From JAPLKX01 sp035530195 (GTDB lineage: Bacteria; Hydrogenedentota; Hydrogenedentia; Hydrogenedentales; SLHB01), in assembly GCA_035530195.1 (NCBI GenBank), contig DATKVG010000219.1:1-32898 (forward strand): a stretch of 32,898 bases of DNA, given 5' to 3'. The position numbers were made by a program, and so were the translations under genes. The number at the start of each line of letters is the position of its first letter. The stretch's first letter is position 1. Shown here piece after piece: positions 23,654 to 30,931 of this stretch. Below the pieces are notes generated by a model. That model had not been told where the DNA came from and ran no database searches. It worked only from the letters and a program-made list of their open reading frames with translations.

Positions 23654-24406
23654 TTAGGTAGCGGCTTCCGCGTGGATGCTCAGGCTGTCGTCGCTCGCCG
23701 GGAGCACCCTTTCGCAGAAGAAGATCTCGGGGTCGGGGCGCGCGATGATGCTCATCCCGACGGAACGCAGCAGCGCCTCGATCGCGGCCCGATTGGGCAT
23801 CCACCAGTTTGTCGGATCACCCGCAAACGAATGCTCAATAAAGGCCATTTTGGGCCAGGCCGGGTTGTGAAAAACCGCCCGGTCGTGGAGGGGGCGGTCC
23901 GTCGGATCGTTGATGACCTCTTCGCCGGGCATCATGAGCGACTGAAATATCATGAGCTGCCCGGCTTTTCTTGAGACGATGTCGAGGCCGAGCGTCGGGT
24001 AGCGCAGGTGATGGAAAACCCCTATGAAACACACCAGGTCGAACTGTTCGCGCATCCTCGCCAGATCGTAGACCTGCATCTCCCGAAGCTCGACGTACCG
24101 GCTCAGGTTGAACTGGCTGGTCGTCCATCGGGCCTGGGCAAGGTGGTGTGGGTCGTGGTCCAAGGCCAGAACGCGCGCCCCACGTTGGGCAAACTTGATA
24201 GAGTAGAAGCCGGCGTTGCAGGCCGCGTCCAGAACCGTCCAGCCCTCCATATTCCTCGGCAGCAGCGGCTCGATCGCCTGCCACTTGAGATTCGGGAAAT
24301 CCCCGAGCGGGTGGTCGGGCGCGGTTTGTGACCCGTCGGGCAGGTGGATGTTGTGGAACCAGGGCTTCAGCGACTGGATCATCGACTGAACGTTGCTGGC
24401 GGCCAT
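23654..24406 (-). CDS. SAM-dependent methyltransferase, CmoB-like (DUF1698/TIGR04290 type)
   Basis: 250 residues, class I Rossmann fold. Motif I is VLDAACNAGF (58-67), followed by an acidic residue in ALDHD (81-85). The N-terminal WFHNIHLPDG (16-25) is the hallmark of the CmoB/DUF1698 group. CmoB itself is a tRNA wobble-uridine carboxymethyltransferase, but this protein is much shorter than CmoB and lacks its N-terminal region. A methyltransferase acting on a small molecule or a sugar precursor is more likely. A GGGAG site stands about ten bases before the ATG. It is divergent from the GH4 glycosidase, with a 245-base shared upstream region. Confidence 0.75.
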   Translation of the reverse strand: MAASNVQSMIQSLKPWFHNIHLPDGSQTAPDHPLGDFPNLKWQAIEPLLPRNMEGWTVLDAACNAGFYSIKFAQRGARVLALDHDPHHLAQARWTTSQFNLSRYVELREMQVYDLARMREQFDLVCFIGVFHHLRYPTLGLDIVSRKAGQLMIFQSLMMPGEEVINDPTDRPLHDRAVFHNPAWPKMAFIEHSFAGDPTNWWMPNRAAIEALLRSVGMSIIARPDPEIFFCERVLPASDDSLSIHAEAAT

Positions 24407-24591
24407 ACGATTCGCACTCCCGGCGTTGAACGCCGTTATTTTGGCCCGGCGGGTTCAGAATATCAAGCGCGCAGGATTCGAGTTGGGCGGCCCGGCGCGC
24501 GTACGTGTGCTCCGCCAGAACCCGCCGTTGCGCCACTTCGCCGATGACGGCGGCCGTTCCGCCCAACGCCGGCCGATTGCGCGTTTTCCGG

Positions 24592-24621
24592 TTGGAAACG
24601 CGGACGCCAACGCGGTACAGT
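24592..24621 (+). promoter_or_regulatory. Promoter candidate of the GH4 gene
   Basis: TTGGAA (24592-24597), 18 bases and TACAGT (24616-24621), about 30 bases before the ATG. Both hexamers are only moderately close to consensus. Confidence 0.35.
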
Positions 24622-24651
24622 AGTCGGGACACAAAACGGAGGATCCCTTAA

Positions 24652-26085
24652 ATGTCCAGACCCAGGATTGCGATGATTGGCGCGGGCAGCATCGTGTTTT
24701 GCAAAACCCTTATGATGGATATCCTCGCGACCCCGGCGTTGCGCAACTGCGAGTTCCGCCTCATGAGCCGCACCATGCCCAAACTCGAACGTGTGAAAAA
24801 GTTCGCCGACCGCGTTATCACCCATAACCAGCTCGGGGCAACCGTCTCGGTGACGCTCGACCGGCGCGAGGCACTCAAAGACGCCGATTACGTCATTGTC
24901 ATGCTCCAGGTCGGCGGCGTCGACGCATTCCAGCAGGATTATGAAATCCCGTTCAAGCACGGCGTCGACCAGTGCATCGGCGACACCATGGGGCCCGGCG
25001 GCGTATTTCGCGCACTGCGGACTATTCCCGTAATGCTGGACCTTGCACGTGACGTGCGCGAACTCTGCCCGGCCGCGCATATTCTCAACTACGTCAACCC
25101 CATGGCCTCCGTTTGCTGGTCGCTGGGTACGGTGCCGGGAATATCCTTCATCGGACTGTGCCACGGCGTCCAGACGACCCTCGACCTGATCGCGCGGTAC
25201 GTCGGCGTGAACAAGAGCGAGATCGACTACGTCTGCGCGGGCATCAACCACATGGCCTGGTTCCTCGAGTTGTCGCACAACGGCCGAGACCTCTACCCGC
25301 TGTTCAAGGACAATTGCGAGAAGCCCGAATATTACGTCAACGAAAAGGTGCGGATCGAGGTCATGCGCCATTTCGGGTATTTCATGACCGAAAGCACCGG
25401 CCACCTCTCCGAATATCTGCCGTGGTTCCGGAAATCAAAAGAAGCGTTGAACCTGTATTGCGACGAGCCGGCGTTCGGCGGGGAAACCGGCGCGTATTAC
25501 AAGTGGTGCAGGCTTATCGCCGACACCATCGAGAACGAAGATCTGCTCGCTACGGAATCCGCCGAACTCCACCCCCGAAGCGTCGAATATTGTTCCTACA
25601 TCCTCGAGGCGCTCGAGACCGGCGCCCCGTTCAAGCTGCAGGGGAACGTGCGCAACGACGGGTATATCAAGAACCTCCCGGCGGGCTGTTGCGTCGAGGT
25701 TCCCGTGTTCGTTGACAAGATGGGCCTGCACCCCACCGTCGTGGGAAACCTGCCCCCGCAACTGGCCGCGCTCAACCAGTCCAACGTGACGTGCCAGGGC
25801 CTCACGGTGCAGGCGGCCATCGACGGCGATCCCGAACTGGTCGTGGCGGCCTGCGCCATGGATCCCCTCGGTTCCGCCGTCCTGACACTGAAGCAGACGC
25901 GCGATATGGTGGCGGAGATGATCGAGGCCGAGAGCCGGTGGCTGCCGCAGTTCAAAGGAAAGAAGCCACGCTGCACCCCCACCATCCTGACGCCCTCCGG
26001 TACGAAACATGTTGACGTCCCGCTCGACCCCGCCCTCGCGGTCGTCCACCGGTTCGGCGAGCTTGCTCGCAAGGCCTCAACCTGA
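24652..26085 (+). CDS. GH4 family glycosidase (NAD- and Mn-dependent; alpha-galactosidase or alpha-glucosidase type)
   Basis: 477 residues, cytoplasmic. GH4 enzymes oxidise the sugar C3 with NAD, eliminate the aglycone and re-reduce the product. The N-terminal NAD motif is IAMIGAGSIVF (6-16). NYVNPM (146-151), C170-H171-G-V-Q (metal and catalytic region) and GINH (197-200) are the conserved GH4 blocks that bind Mn and substrate. The GLCHGVQ form is close to the MelA-type alpha-galactosidase GLCHSVQ. Alpha-glucosidase or alpha-galacturonidase specificity cannot be excluded. GGAGGA eight bases before the ATG fixes the start. It is convergent with ispE. No transporter or second pathway gene stands beside it. 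Confidence 0.85.
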   Translation: MSRPRIAMIGAGSIVFCKTLMMDILATPALRNCEFRLMSRTMPKLERVKKFADRVITHNQLGATVSVTLDRREALKDADYVIVMLQVGGVDAFQQDYEIPFKHGVDQCIGDTMGPGGVFRALRTIPVMLDLARDVRELCPAAHILNYVNPMASVCWSLGTVPGISFIGLCHGVQTTLDLIARYVGVNKSEIDYVCAGINHMAWFLELSHNGRDLYPLFKDNCEKPEYYVNEKVRIEVMRHFGYFMTESTGHLSEYLPWFRKSKEALNLYCDEPAFGGETGAYYKWCRLIADTIENEDLLATESAELHPRSVEYCSYILEALETGAPFKLQGNVRNDGYIKNLPAGCCVEVPVFVDKMGLHPTVVGNLPPQLAALNQSNVTCQGLTVQAAIDGDPELVVAACAMDPLGSAVLTLKQTRDMVAEMIEAESRWLPQFKGKKPRCTPTILTPSGTKHVDVPLDPALAVVHRFGELARKAST

Positions 26086-26156
26086 AAAAACCCGGAGTGC
26101 TGCCGCTTCATACCGCGTTGCCCCGGCTGGCGGAGCAGCCCCGGAACGCGAACGCT

Positions 26157-27038
26157 TCAGTCGACTCGTTCCAGCGCGGTGGGGGTTGTGTGGACGACCG
26201 AAGTCCGGAAGTCTTTGATGGCTTCCGAGACCCCCATGGCTTCCCGCTTGTTCATGCAGACCCCGAACAGTGTCGGCCCGCTGCCGCTCATCGCCGCGGC
26301 GACACAGCCGAGGCTGAGCAGCCGCTGCTTGGTTTCGGCCAGTTGGGGGAGCGAGTCGAAGACAGGCTGTTCCATCCGGTTGAACACGGACCCCGCGAAG
26401 TTGCCTTTTTCGAGCGCGTTGACCGCTTTGCGGAACGACCTGGTCCAACCCGCGAACGGTTTTTCCGCCGAATACTCGAGCAACGGGCTGTTGTACACCC
26501 GGGCCGCGCTCACCGCCACCTCCGGGTGCACCAGCACCAGCCAGGCTTTGTGCAGCGCCGGCAGCAACATCATTTCTTCCCCGCGCATCCTCGCGGCGAC
26601 CGTGCCACCACGCGTGCAGTAGGGGACATCCGAACCCAGTTCGAGCGCCAGGCCCAGGATTATGCCCGGCTCGAGCCGCAGATCCCAAAGCATATTCAGC
26701 GCCACGAGCGTCGCCGCTGCGTTGCCCGAACCGCCCGCCAGGCCCGCGGCGACCGGGATGTTCTTCTTAAGCTTGATCGCCGCGCCGAACGGGCAGTTCG
26801 TCCACTCCTTCAGGAGCATCGCCGCCCGGTACGCCAGGTTTTCTTCCGAGGGAACGAAGTCCGGCAGGTTGCAGGTGAGGGAGACGCGGTTGGGCTGCTC
26901 GACGAACGAAAGCTCATCGTAAAGGCTCACGCTCTGGAAGATCGTCTCGATGTTGTGGTAGCCGTCGGGCCGTTTTTCGAGCACGTCCAGATAAAAGTTG
27001 ACCTTCGCGTAGCTGCGGTACCGCAAGGCGGTTGACAC
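26157..27038 (-). CDS. ispE: 4-diphosphocytidyl-2-C-methyl-D-erythritol kinase
   Basis: 293 residues. IspE phosphorylates CDP-methylerythritol in the MEP route to isoprenoid precursors. GHMP-kinase motifs are visible: AKVNFYLDVLEKRPDGYH (11-28, K12 catalytic), the ATP loop PVAAGLAGGSGNAA (95-108), D137 in GSDVPY, and the C-terminal SGSGPTLFG (251-259). The start is a GTG with GAGAGGGG about seven bases upstream. The gene stands 76 bases after the end of the secreted GH-D-like gene in the same direction, and the MEP partner genes are not in the window. Confidence 0.95.
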   Translation of the reverse strand: MSTALRYRSYAKVNFYLDVLEKRPDGYHNIETIFQSVSLYDELSFVEQPNRVSLTCNLPDFVPSEENLAYRAAMLLKEWTNCPFGAAIKLKKNIPVAAGLAGGSGNAAATLVALNMLWDLRLEPGIILGLALELGSDVPYCTRGGTVAARMRGEEMMLLPALHKAWLVLVHPEVAVSAARVYNSPLLEYSAEKPFAGWTRSFRKAVNALEKGNFAGSVFNRMEQPVFDSLPQLAETKQRLLSLGCVAAAMSGSGPTLFGVCMNKREAMGVSEAIKDFRTSVVHTTPTALERVD

Positions 27039-27114
27039 GTGGTTCCCCTCTCTGCCTCGAAATCCGAGAGAACGTATCAGAAATCACCCACGGGGGTGGC
27101 TGTCCCCAGTCGCG

Positions 27115-29295
27115 TTATTTCGGCGAAAACTGCAACGTAAACCGCGTCGACTTCCCCGCCGCCACCGGGAACTGAATGCAGTTTGTGGCGCCTTTTTTAA
27201 GCGCCCCGCCGTCCACTTTCCCGGTTTCGAGGGACCAACCTTCCGGAACGGCCACGTAAGCCGTGGCTGAACTGGTGTTGCTGCCCTGGAATACGCCCGT
27301 AAGAATGCCTTTCTGCGCGTCCCAAATCAAGTCTTTGACGTCGTTCAGTAGCAGGCTGAACCCGTACGACGCCCCCAGCAGCGCCGGGTAGTCGCACGCC
27401 GGGCTCACCCCGAACACGGTCACGGTCTCCTGCAGAGGGACCGTCGGCTGCGTCAAATCGACAAACTGACCGTCTGCGGCGCTCCAAATCCTCACTTGCT
27501 CGCCGGGCTCCACCTCGACCTGCGCCAGGTCGAGCGAGCCCGCGCCGGGGAATGCCACCACGCTACTGCCGGCAGGCTTCGATTGGCACCACGTCGGCAC
27601 TTGCCAGATCCGCGGAGAGCCTTTTGCCGCATCGAGCGGGCGGCCCGTCGTCCGCTTCTGCGGCACGAATTGGGCCAACTGGCGCTTGAGTGCGGCCGAA
27701 GGCCGGCCCACAAACTCGATCGGACCCCTGAAAAACGACATCGCCGATATGAGTGCGCCATCGAGTTCGCCCACTCCCGACGCATCAAACCTGACCGGGC
27801 CAACGGGCAGGCCGAATTCCGCCATCCGGCTGGACGCCGCGGCCGCTTCCAGCCAGTCGTCCAGCGTGGGTTTAAGCGACGCGGGTGCTGCGGTCGGCAG
27901 AACCGCCTTGCCCCCCGCGGCTTCCGCCATCACCCCGAACGCCAACTGGTCGGCCTGCGCGCGCGACATGTTGAAATGGCGAAGCGCCTCGTCCGGAATC
28001 GAGGAGGGCTCGACTGCAAAGAAATCGAAGTTCCACCCCGCCACATTCCGCATGGTATCGACGGCTTTTTGCCTTCCTTCCGGTTTGCCGAGGTTGATCC
28101 ATCTGCGGCCGTCCGCCGTGGCGGCGGTAAAATTGGCGTTGTTCTCGCTCGTCAGGAGCGGATCGACGGTCAGGCCGGGTTTTACGCCGAGTCCGCGGAG
28201 TTTTTCTGCAACCTTATCCATCGACTTTGGGAATCGCGGCGTCGCGCCCTCGAACGAGCCGGGCCGGCCTTCCCACCCATACGGGACCAGCACGTGCTTC
28301 ACCTGCGCGGCCGCCCATGCCTGCGCAAGCGCGTAGAGGTCGGCTTCGGAGCAGTCGGCACCGGTGGTGGCCCAGCTCAGCGGGGCGCCGTCAGGCAAAT
28401 CAATATGCGGCTGCTGGGCGCACGACCACGCATAGTACGTGTCAACCTTGCTGGGACCGGGAAGGCTGAACGAAAGCCACAGCGGGTCCCCTTGAAATTT
28501 GGCCCCCGGCTCGATGCGGATCGGCGGGTCAAACGTGCAGGAAATCTCGCCCTGGTACGTGCCGGGGCCAGCGGGTCTAAACTCGGCCTTGGACGCGCCC
28601 GCACCGCCCGAAAGCACGCCAAGCCCCAGCGTCCACACGTTGGTCTTGTCGTTGAACACCGCCAGTGCCGGGCCCGCCGATTTGTCGAAGACCGGACAAC
28701 CGCCGCGCATCGAGATTCGGCGGAACGTCGCCTCGGTGTCGGCGCCAAAGTTCGTGATCCCATTGGGACCTGGGACCATCTGGGTAATCTTGGCGATTTC
28801 GATCGGTTTTTCGCTGTTATTGCCGATCAGCAGGCGCAACAGCAGGAACGGCTGCGTCTGGTACATCAGGATTTCCTCGCGCACAACAACGCTGCCGCGG
28901 GAGGGGAATTCCAGCCAGAATTCGGTCGCTTTGCCGAGCGCGTCTTCGTAAGCGTTTCGTTCGGTGGCCGCTTTGCCCATGTTCGACGAATCCCACACCG
29001 GCCCGTCCGCGAACGTGATGCTGAACCCCGCATCGTCGATGACGGCGTCCTGCCCTTCCACCAGCAGCCGCCACAGCCCCGTCTCAACCGCGATCACGAG
29101 CTGGTGTTTCCCCTGCGTGAACGTGTAGATATCGCGCAGATTCCACGGCATCTGCGTGATAGTCGGCGAATGCGGGGCCGTGGGCGCTTTGTCGTCGGCG
29201 ACAGCCGCTTTGGAGCCCGCCGGAATAAGCGTGGTCGTCAAGCCGGCCAGGAAAACTAGAACCAGCGCAAACGGGCCAAACAGGCGGGGGTTCAT
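27115..29295 (-). CDS. Secreted GH-D-clan-like protein with degenerate active site
   Basis: 726 residues from this ATG, which has AAGGAGAA seven bases upstream. A signal peptide covers about 1-34. A beta-rich N-terminal domain (about 50-280) precedes a barrel whose pieces resemble GH27/GH36 alpha-galactosidases: the strand VKHVLVPYGWEG (332-343), GVKPGLTVDP (370-379) at the place of the usual GLKFGLW segment, and WNFDFFAVEPS (421-431) where active enzymes have a KxD nucleophile motif. Here the lysine and aspartate are replaced by A, V and E, and the DD before GW in the first strand is also lost. The C-terminus is a beta-sandwich. It may therefore bind rather than cleave sugars, or use other residues. 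It stands between the PDZ protein and ispE in the same orientation. Confidence 0.55.
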   Translation of the reverse strand: MNPRLFGPFALVLVFLAGLTTTLIPAGSKAAVADDKAPTAPHSPTITQMPWNLRDIYTFTQGKHQLVIAVETGLWRLLVEGQDAVIDDAGFSITFADGPVWDSSNMGKAATERNAYEDALGKATEFWLEFPSRGSVVVREEILMYQTQPFLLLRLLIGNNSEKPIEIAKITQMVPGPNGITNFGADTEATFRRISMRGGCPVFDKSAGPALAVFNDKTNVWTLGLGVLSGGAGASKAEFRPAGPGTYQGEISCTFDPPIRIEPGAKFQGDPLWLSFSLPGPSKVDTYYAWSCAQQPHIDLPDGAPLSWATTGADCSEADLYALAQAWAAAQVKHVLVPYGWEGRPGSFEGATPRFPKSMDKVAEKLRGLGVKPGLTVDPLLTSENNANFTAATADGRRWINLGKPEGRQKAVDTMRNVAGWNFDFFAVEPSSIPDEALRHFNMSRAQADQLAFGVMAEAAGGKAVLPTAAPASLKPTLDDWLEAAAASSRMAEFGLPVGPVRFDASGVGELDGALISAMSFFRGPIEFVGRPSAALKRQLAQFVPQKRTTGRPLDAAKGSPRIWQVPTWCQSKPAGSSVVAFPGAGSLDLAQVEVEPGEQVRIWSAADGQFVDLTQPTVPLQETVTVFGVSPACDYPALLGASYGFSLLLNDVKDLIWDAQKGILTGVFQGSNTSSATAYVAVPEGWSLETGKVDGGALKKGATNCIQFPVAAGKSTRFTLQFSPK

Positions 29296-29486
29296 AGAAA
29301 TTCTCCTTGCGCGCAACTGAACGGGCCAGCGGCGCCGTCGTCATTGGATGCTGCTTCGAAAACAACCGAACACTTACCGGCCCGCATTCCCCCGCGCCGG
29401 CGGAAAGTTGCAACGGGGGACACTGCCGGACTCGTTGGGCCGCATTATATACAACAGGGCCGGCGGGCTGGCAACCAGGGCGGCTC

Positions 29487-30632
29487 TTACAGCAAGTCTT
29501 CGGGGACGAGTTCGACGGTGTGCGTGTCGTCGCCTTGGAGGACGGAGAGGGTTATCTTCGTATCTCCATGCGGCTGTAACAGAGCCACTACCGCGTCATA
29601 CCCCATGCCGCTGACATCTTTCCCATCGACGCCCGTCAGGATGCCGCCCGAGACCAGCCCCGCTCTCGCCGCCGGACCCTTCTGGGCGACCCAGATCATC
29701 CAGTTCTCACCGTTGAATCGCCATAAACCCACCCCATAACCGTGCAGCGGCGGGTCGCGCGGGGGCTGGGCCGGGTCGATCGCTTCAAACCGCACCAGTT
29801 TCGCGTTAAAGTCAAGCGTGACGCGGAACCGCCGCAAAAAACCTGTGCCGAGGCGCGCCAGTTGACCTTCAGCCCCGACCGAGCAGATCGGCTCCCGGAT
29901 TTCAGCCGCACCGACCCGCACGCTGTTCAGGCGCACCTGCGTCTGGCCCGGATGCGCCTCACCGGTCGGCGGCGCATCGAGTTCCAGCCGTGGCGTCGAA
30001 TCGCCGATGAGGCCGAGTTCGCGCAATACGCTCTCCGGCGCCGACATCGTCGCCACAAGCGTGGTGTCAATCGCAAACGGCACGACATGCTGCCCGTCCA
30101 GCATCCCGCTGACGACCGGCGTGCCTGCATCCGCCAGTTCAAACGGCACGACGCCGGGATTGGTCGCGGCCAGCGGCGTTTCAGGCGTCGAGAAATCGAC
30201 CCCACCCGCGGCGAAATCGATCCGAACGTGCCCGCCGAATTCCCGCCCCGTCAGAACCCCCGCCACCGGCGCGCCGAGGCGCTGTTTGAACGTCCGCAGG
30301 TCCAGCACCGTGGCGGTGAGATTGCGGCAAACGGCCTTCCCCGCTTCCAGCGTGGCCACCTGCGCGCCTGTCGCGCCTATTTCTTTCCCGGACGTTGTCG
30401 GTCGCGTCGCACGGACATCGGGGACTGCGGGCAGCTTCACGAACGTGGCCACCTCAGAGTCGATAACGGTTCCGGGCGCACACACGTCCAGCACAAACGG
30501 ATACGGCCCGATGCCGTTGATCGCCACCGGAACAAGGATCTTCTCGCCCAGAAACGTGAACGGCGCCCCCGGTTCCTCGGCCGGCACGGCCCCTGCCAAC
30601 AAACATAAAACAACCACTAAATACGCGCACAT
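29487..30632 (-). CDS. Secreted retropepsin-fold and PDZ domain protein with degenerate aspartyl motifs
   Basis: 381 residues. The start is the ATG that opens a signal peptide (MCAYLVVVLCLLAGAVPA, 1-18). Two pepsin/retropepsin-like repeats follow. The first has FVLDVCAPGTVID (46-58) and the second PFAIDTTLVA (185-194). Active enzymes carry DTG or DSG at both sites, whereas here they read D49-V-C and D189-T-T. A PDZ domain covers about 296-379 (GYGVGL, WVAQKGPAARAGL, GGILTGVDGKDV). Similar two-part periplasmic proteins are common in bacteria and usually keep the catalytic triad. Loss of protease activity is inferred. A predicted promoter (30640-30668) would start transcription at or next to this ATG, so the message may be leaderless. 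Confidence 0.7.
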   Translation of the reverse strand: MCAYLVVVLCLLAGAVPAEEPGAPFTFLGEKILVPVAINGIGPYPFVLDVCAPGTVIDSEVATFVKLPAVPDVRATRPTTSGKEIGATGAQVATLEAGKAVCRNLTATVLDLRTFKQRLGAPVAGVLTGREFGGHVRIDFAAGGVDFSTPETPLAATNPGVVPFELADAGTPVVSGMLDGQHVVPFAIDTTLVATMSAPESVLRELGLIGDSTPRLELDAPPTGEAHPGQTQVRLNSVRVGAAEIREPICSVGAEGQLARLGTGFLRRFRVTLDFNAKLVRFEAIDPAQPPRDPPLHGYGVGLWRFNGENWMIWVAQKGPAARAGLVSGGILTGVDGKDVSGMGYDAVVALLQPHGDTKITLSVLQGDDTHTVELVPEDLL

Positions 30633-30639
30633 GAAATCG

Positions 30640-30668
30640 ATAGTACACGTCCGCGAAAACCGGTGCAA
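30640..30668 (-). promoter_or_regulatory. Promoter of the PDZ protein gene
   Basis: On the minus strand TTGCAC (30668-30663), a 17-base spacer and TACTAT (30645-30640). The expected transcription start is 30633-30634, one or two bases before the ATG. Confidence 0.5.
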
Positions 30669-30697
30669 AAACTTTACACCTGTCTCAATCGGGCCAG

Positions 30698-30726
30698 TTG
30701 TCCCAAGGCGGTTTCTTCGATAGAAT
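30698..30726 (+). promoter_or_regulatory. Promoter of the small membrane protein operon
   Basis: TTGTCC (30698-30703), a 17-base spacer and TAGAAT (30721-30726), about 30 bases before the ATG at 30758. It is back to back with the minus-strand promoter at 30640-30668, leaving 29 bases between the two -35 elements. Confidence 0.6.
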
Positions 30727-30757
30727 GCGAGAAAATGACCAACGGGGGGCAGGTTCA

Positions 30758-30931
30758 ATGAAAACAATTCTTGATCGCATGCGGCTCGAACGCCGAATCA
30801 CTCTCATCATCCTCGCCGTTTTGATGGCGGTGGGGTTCGTGTACTTTCTTTTCTTTCGATCGGGCGGTTCGACCACGACTTATACCGAGCCGGTCGCGGG
30901 GTCGGCGCCGGCGGAGTGGGTGGAACAATGA
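30758..30931 (+). CDS. Small single-pass membrane protein
   Basis: 57 residues. A basic N-terminal segment (MKTILDRMRLERR) is followed by a transmembrane helix (about 14-34, ITLIILAVLMAVGFVYFLFF) and a polar C-terminal tail rich in T, S, P and E. The ATG follows a G-rich ribosome site. An upstream in-frame ATG at 30698 would overlap the -35 element and is less likely. The stop codon overlaps the start of the next gene as ATGA, so the two are translationally coupled and their proteins may interact in the membrane. No family is recognised. Confidence 0.65.
   Translation: MKTILDRMRLERRITLIILAVLMAVGFVYFLFFRSGGSTTTYTEPVAGSAPAEWVEQ

Noticed and set aside
23654..24406. True CmoB (tRNA modification enzyme)
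   Set aside because: The protein lacks the N-terminal region of CmoB and is much shorter, and no cmoA gene lies beside it.
27496..29259. 587-codon plus-strand frame opposite the secreted GH-D-like gene
   Set aside because: The composition is R- and H-rich without signal peptide or domain. The minus-strand gene has a signal peptide and a ribosome site.
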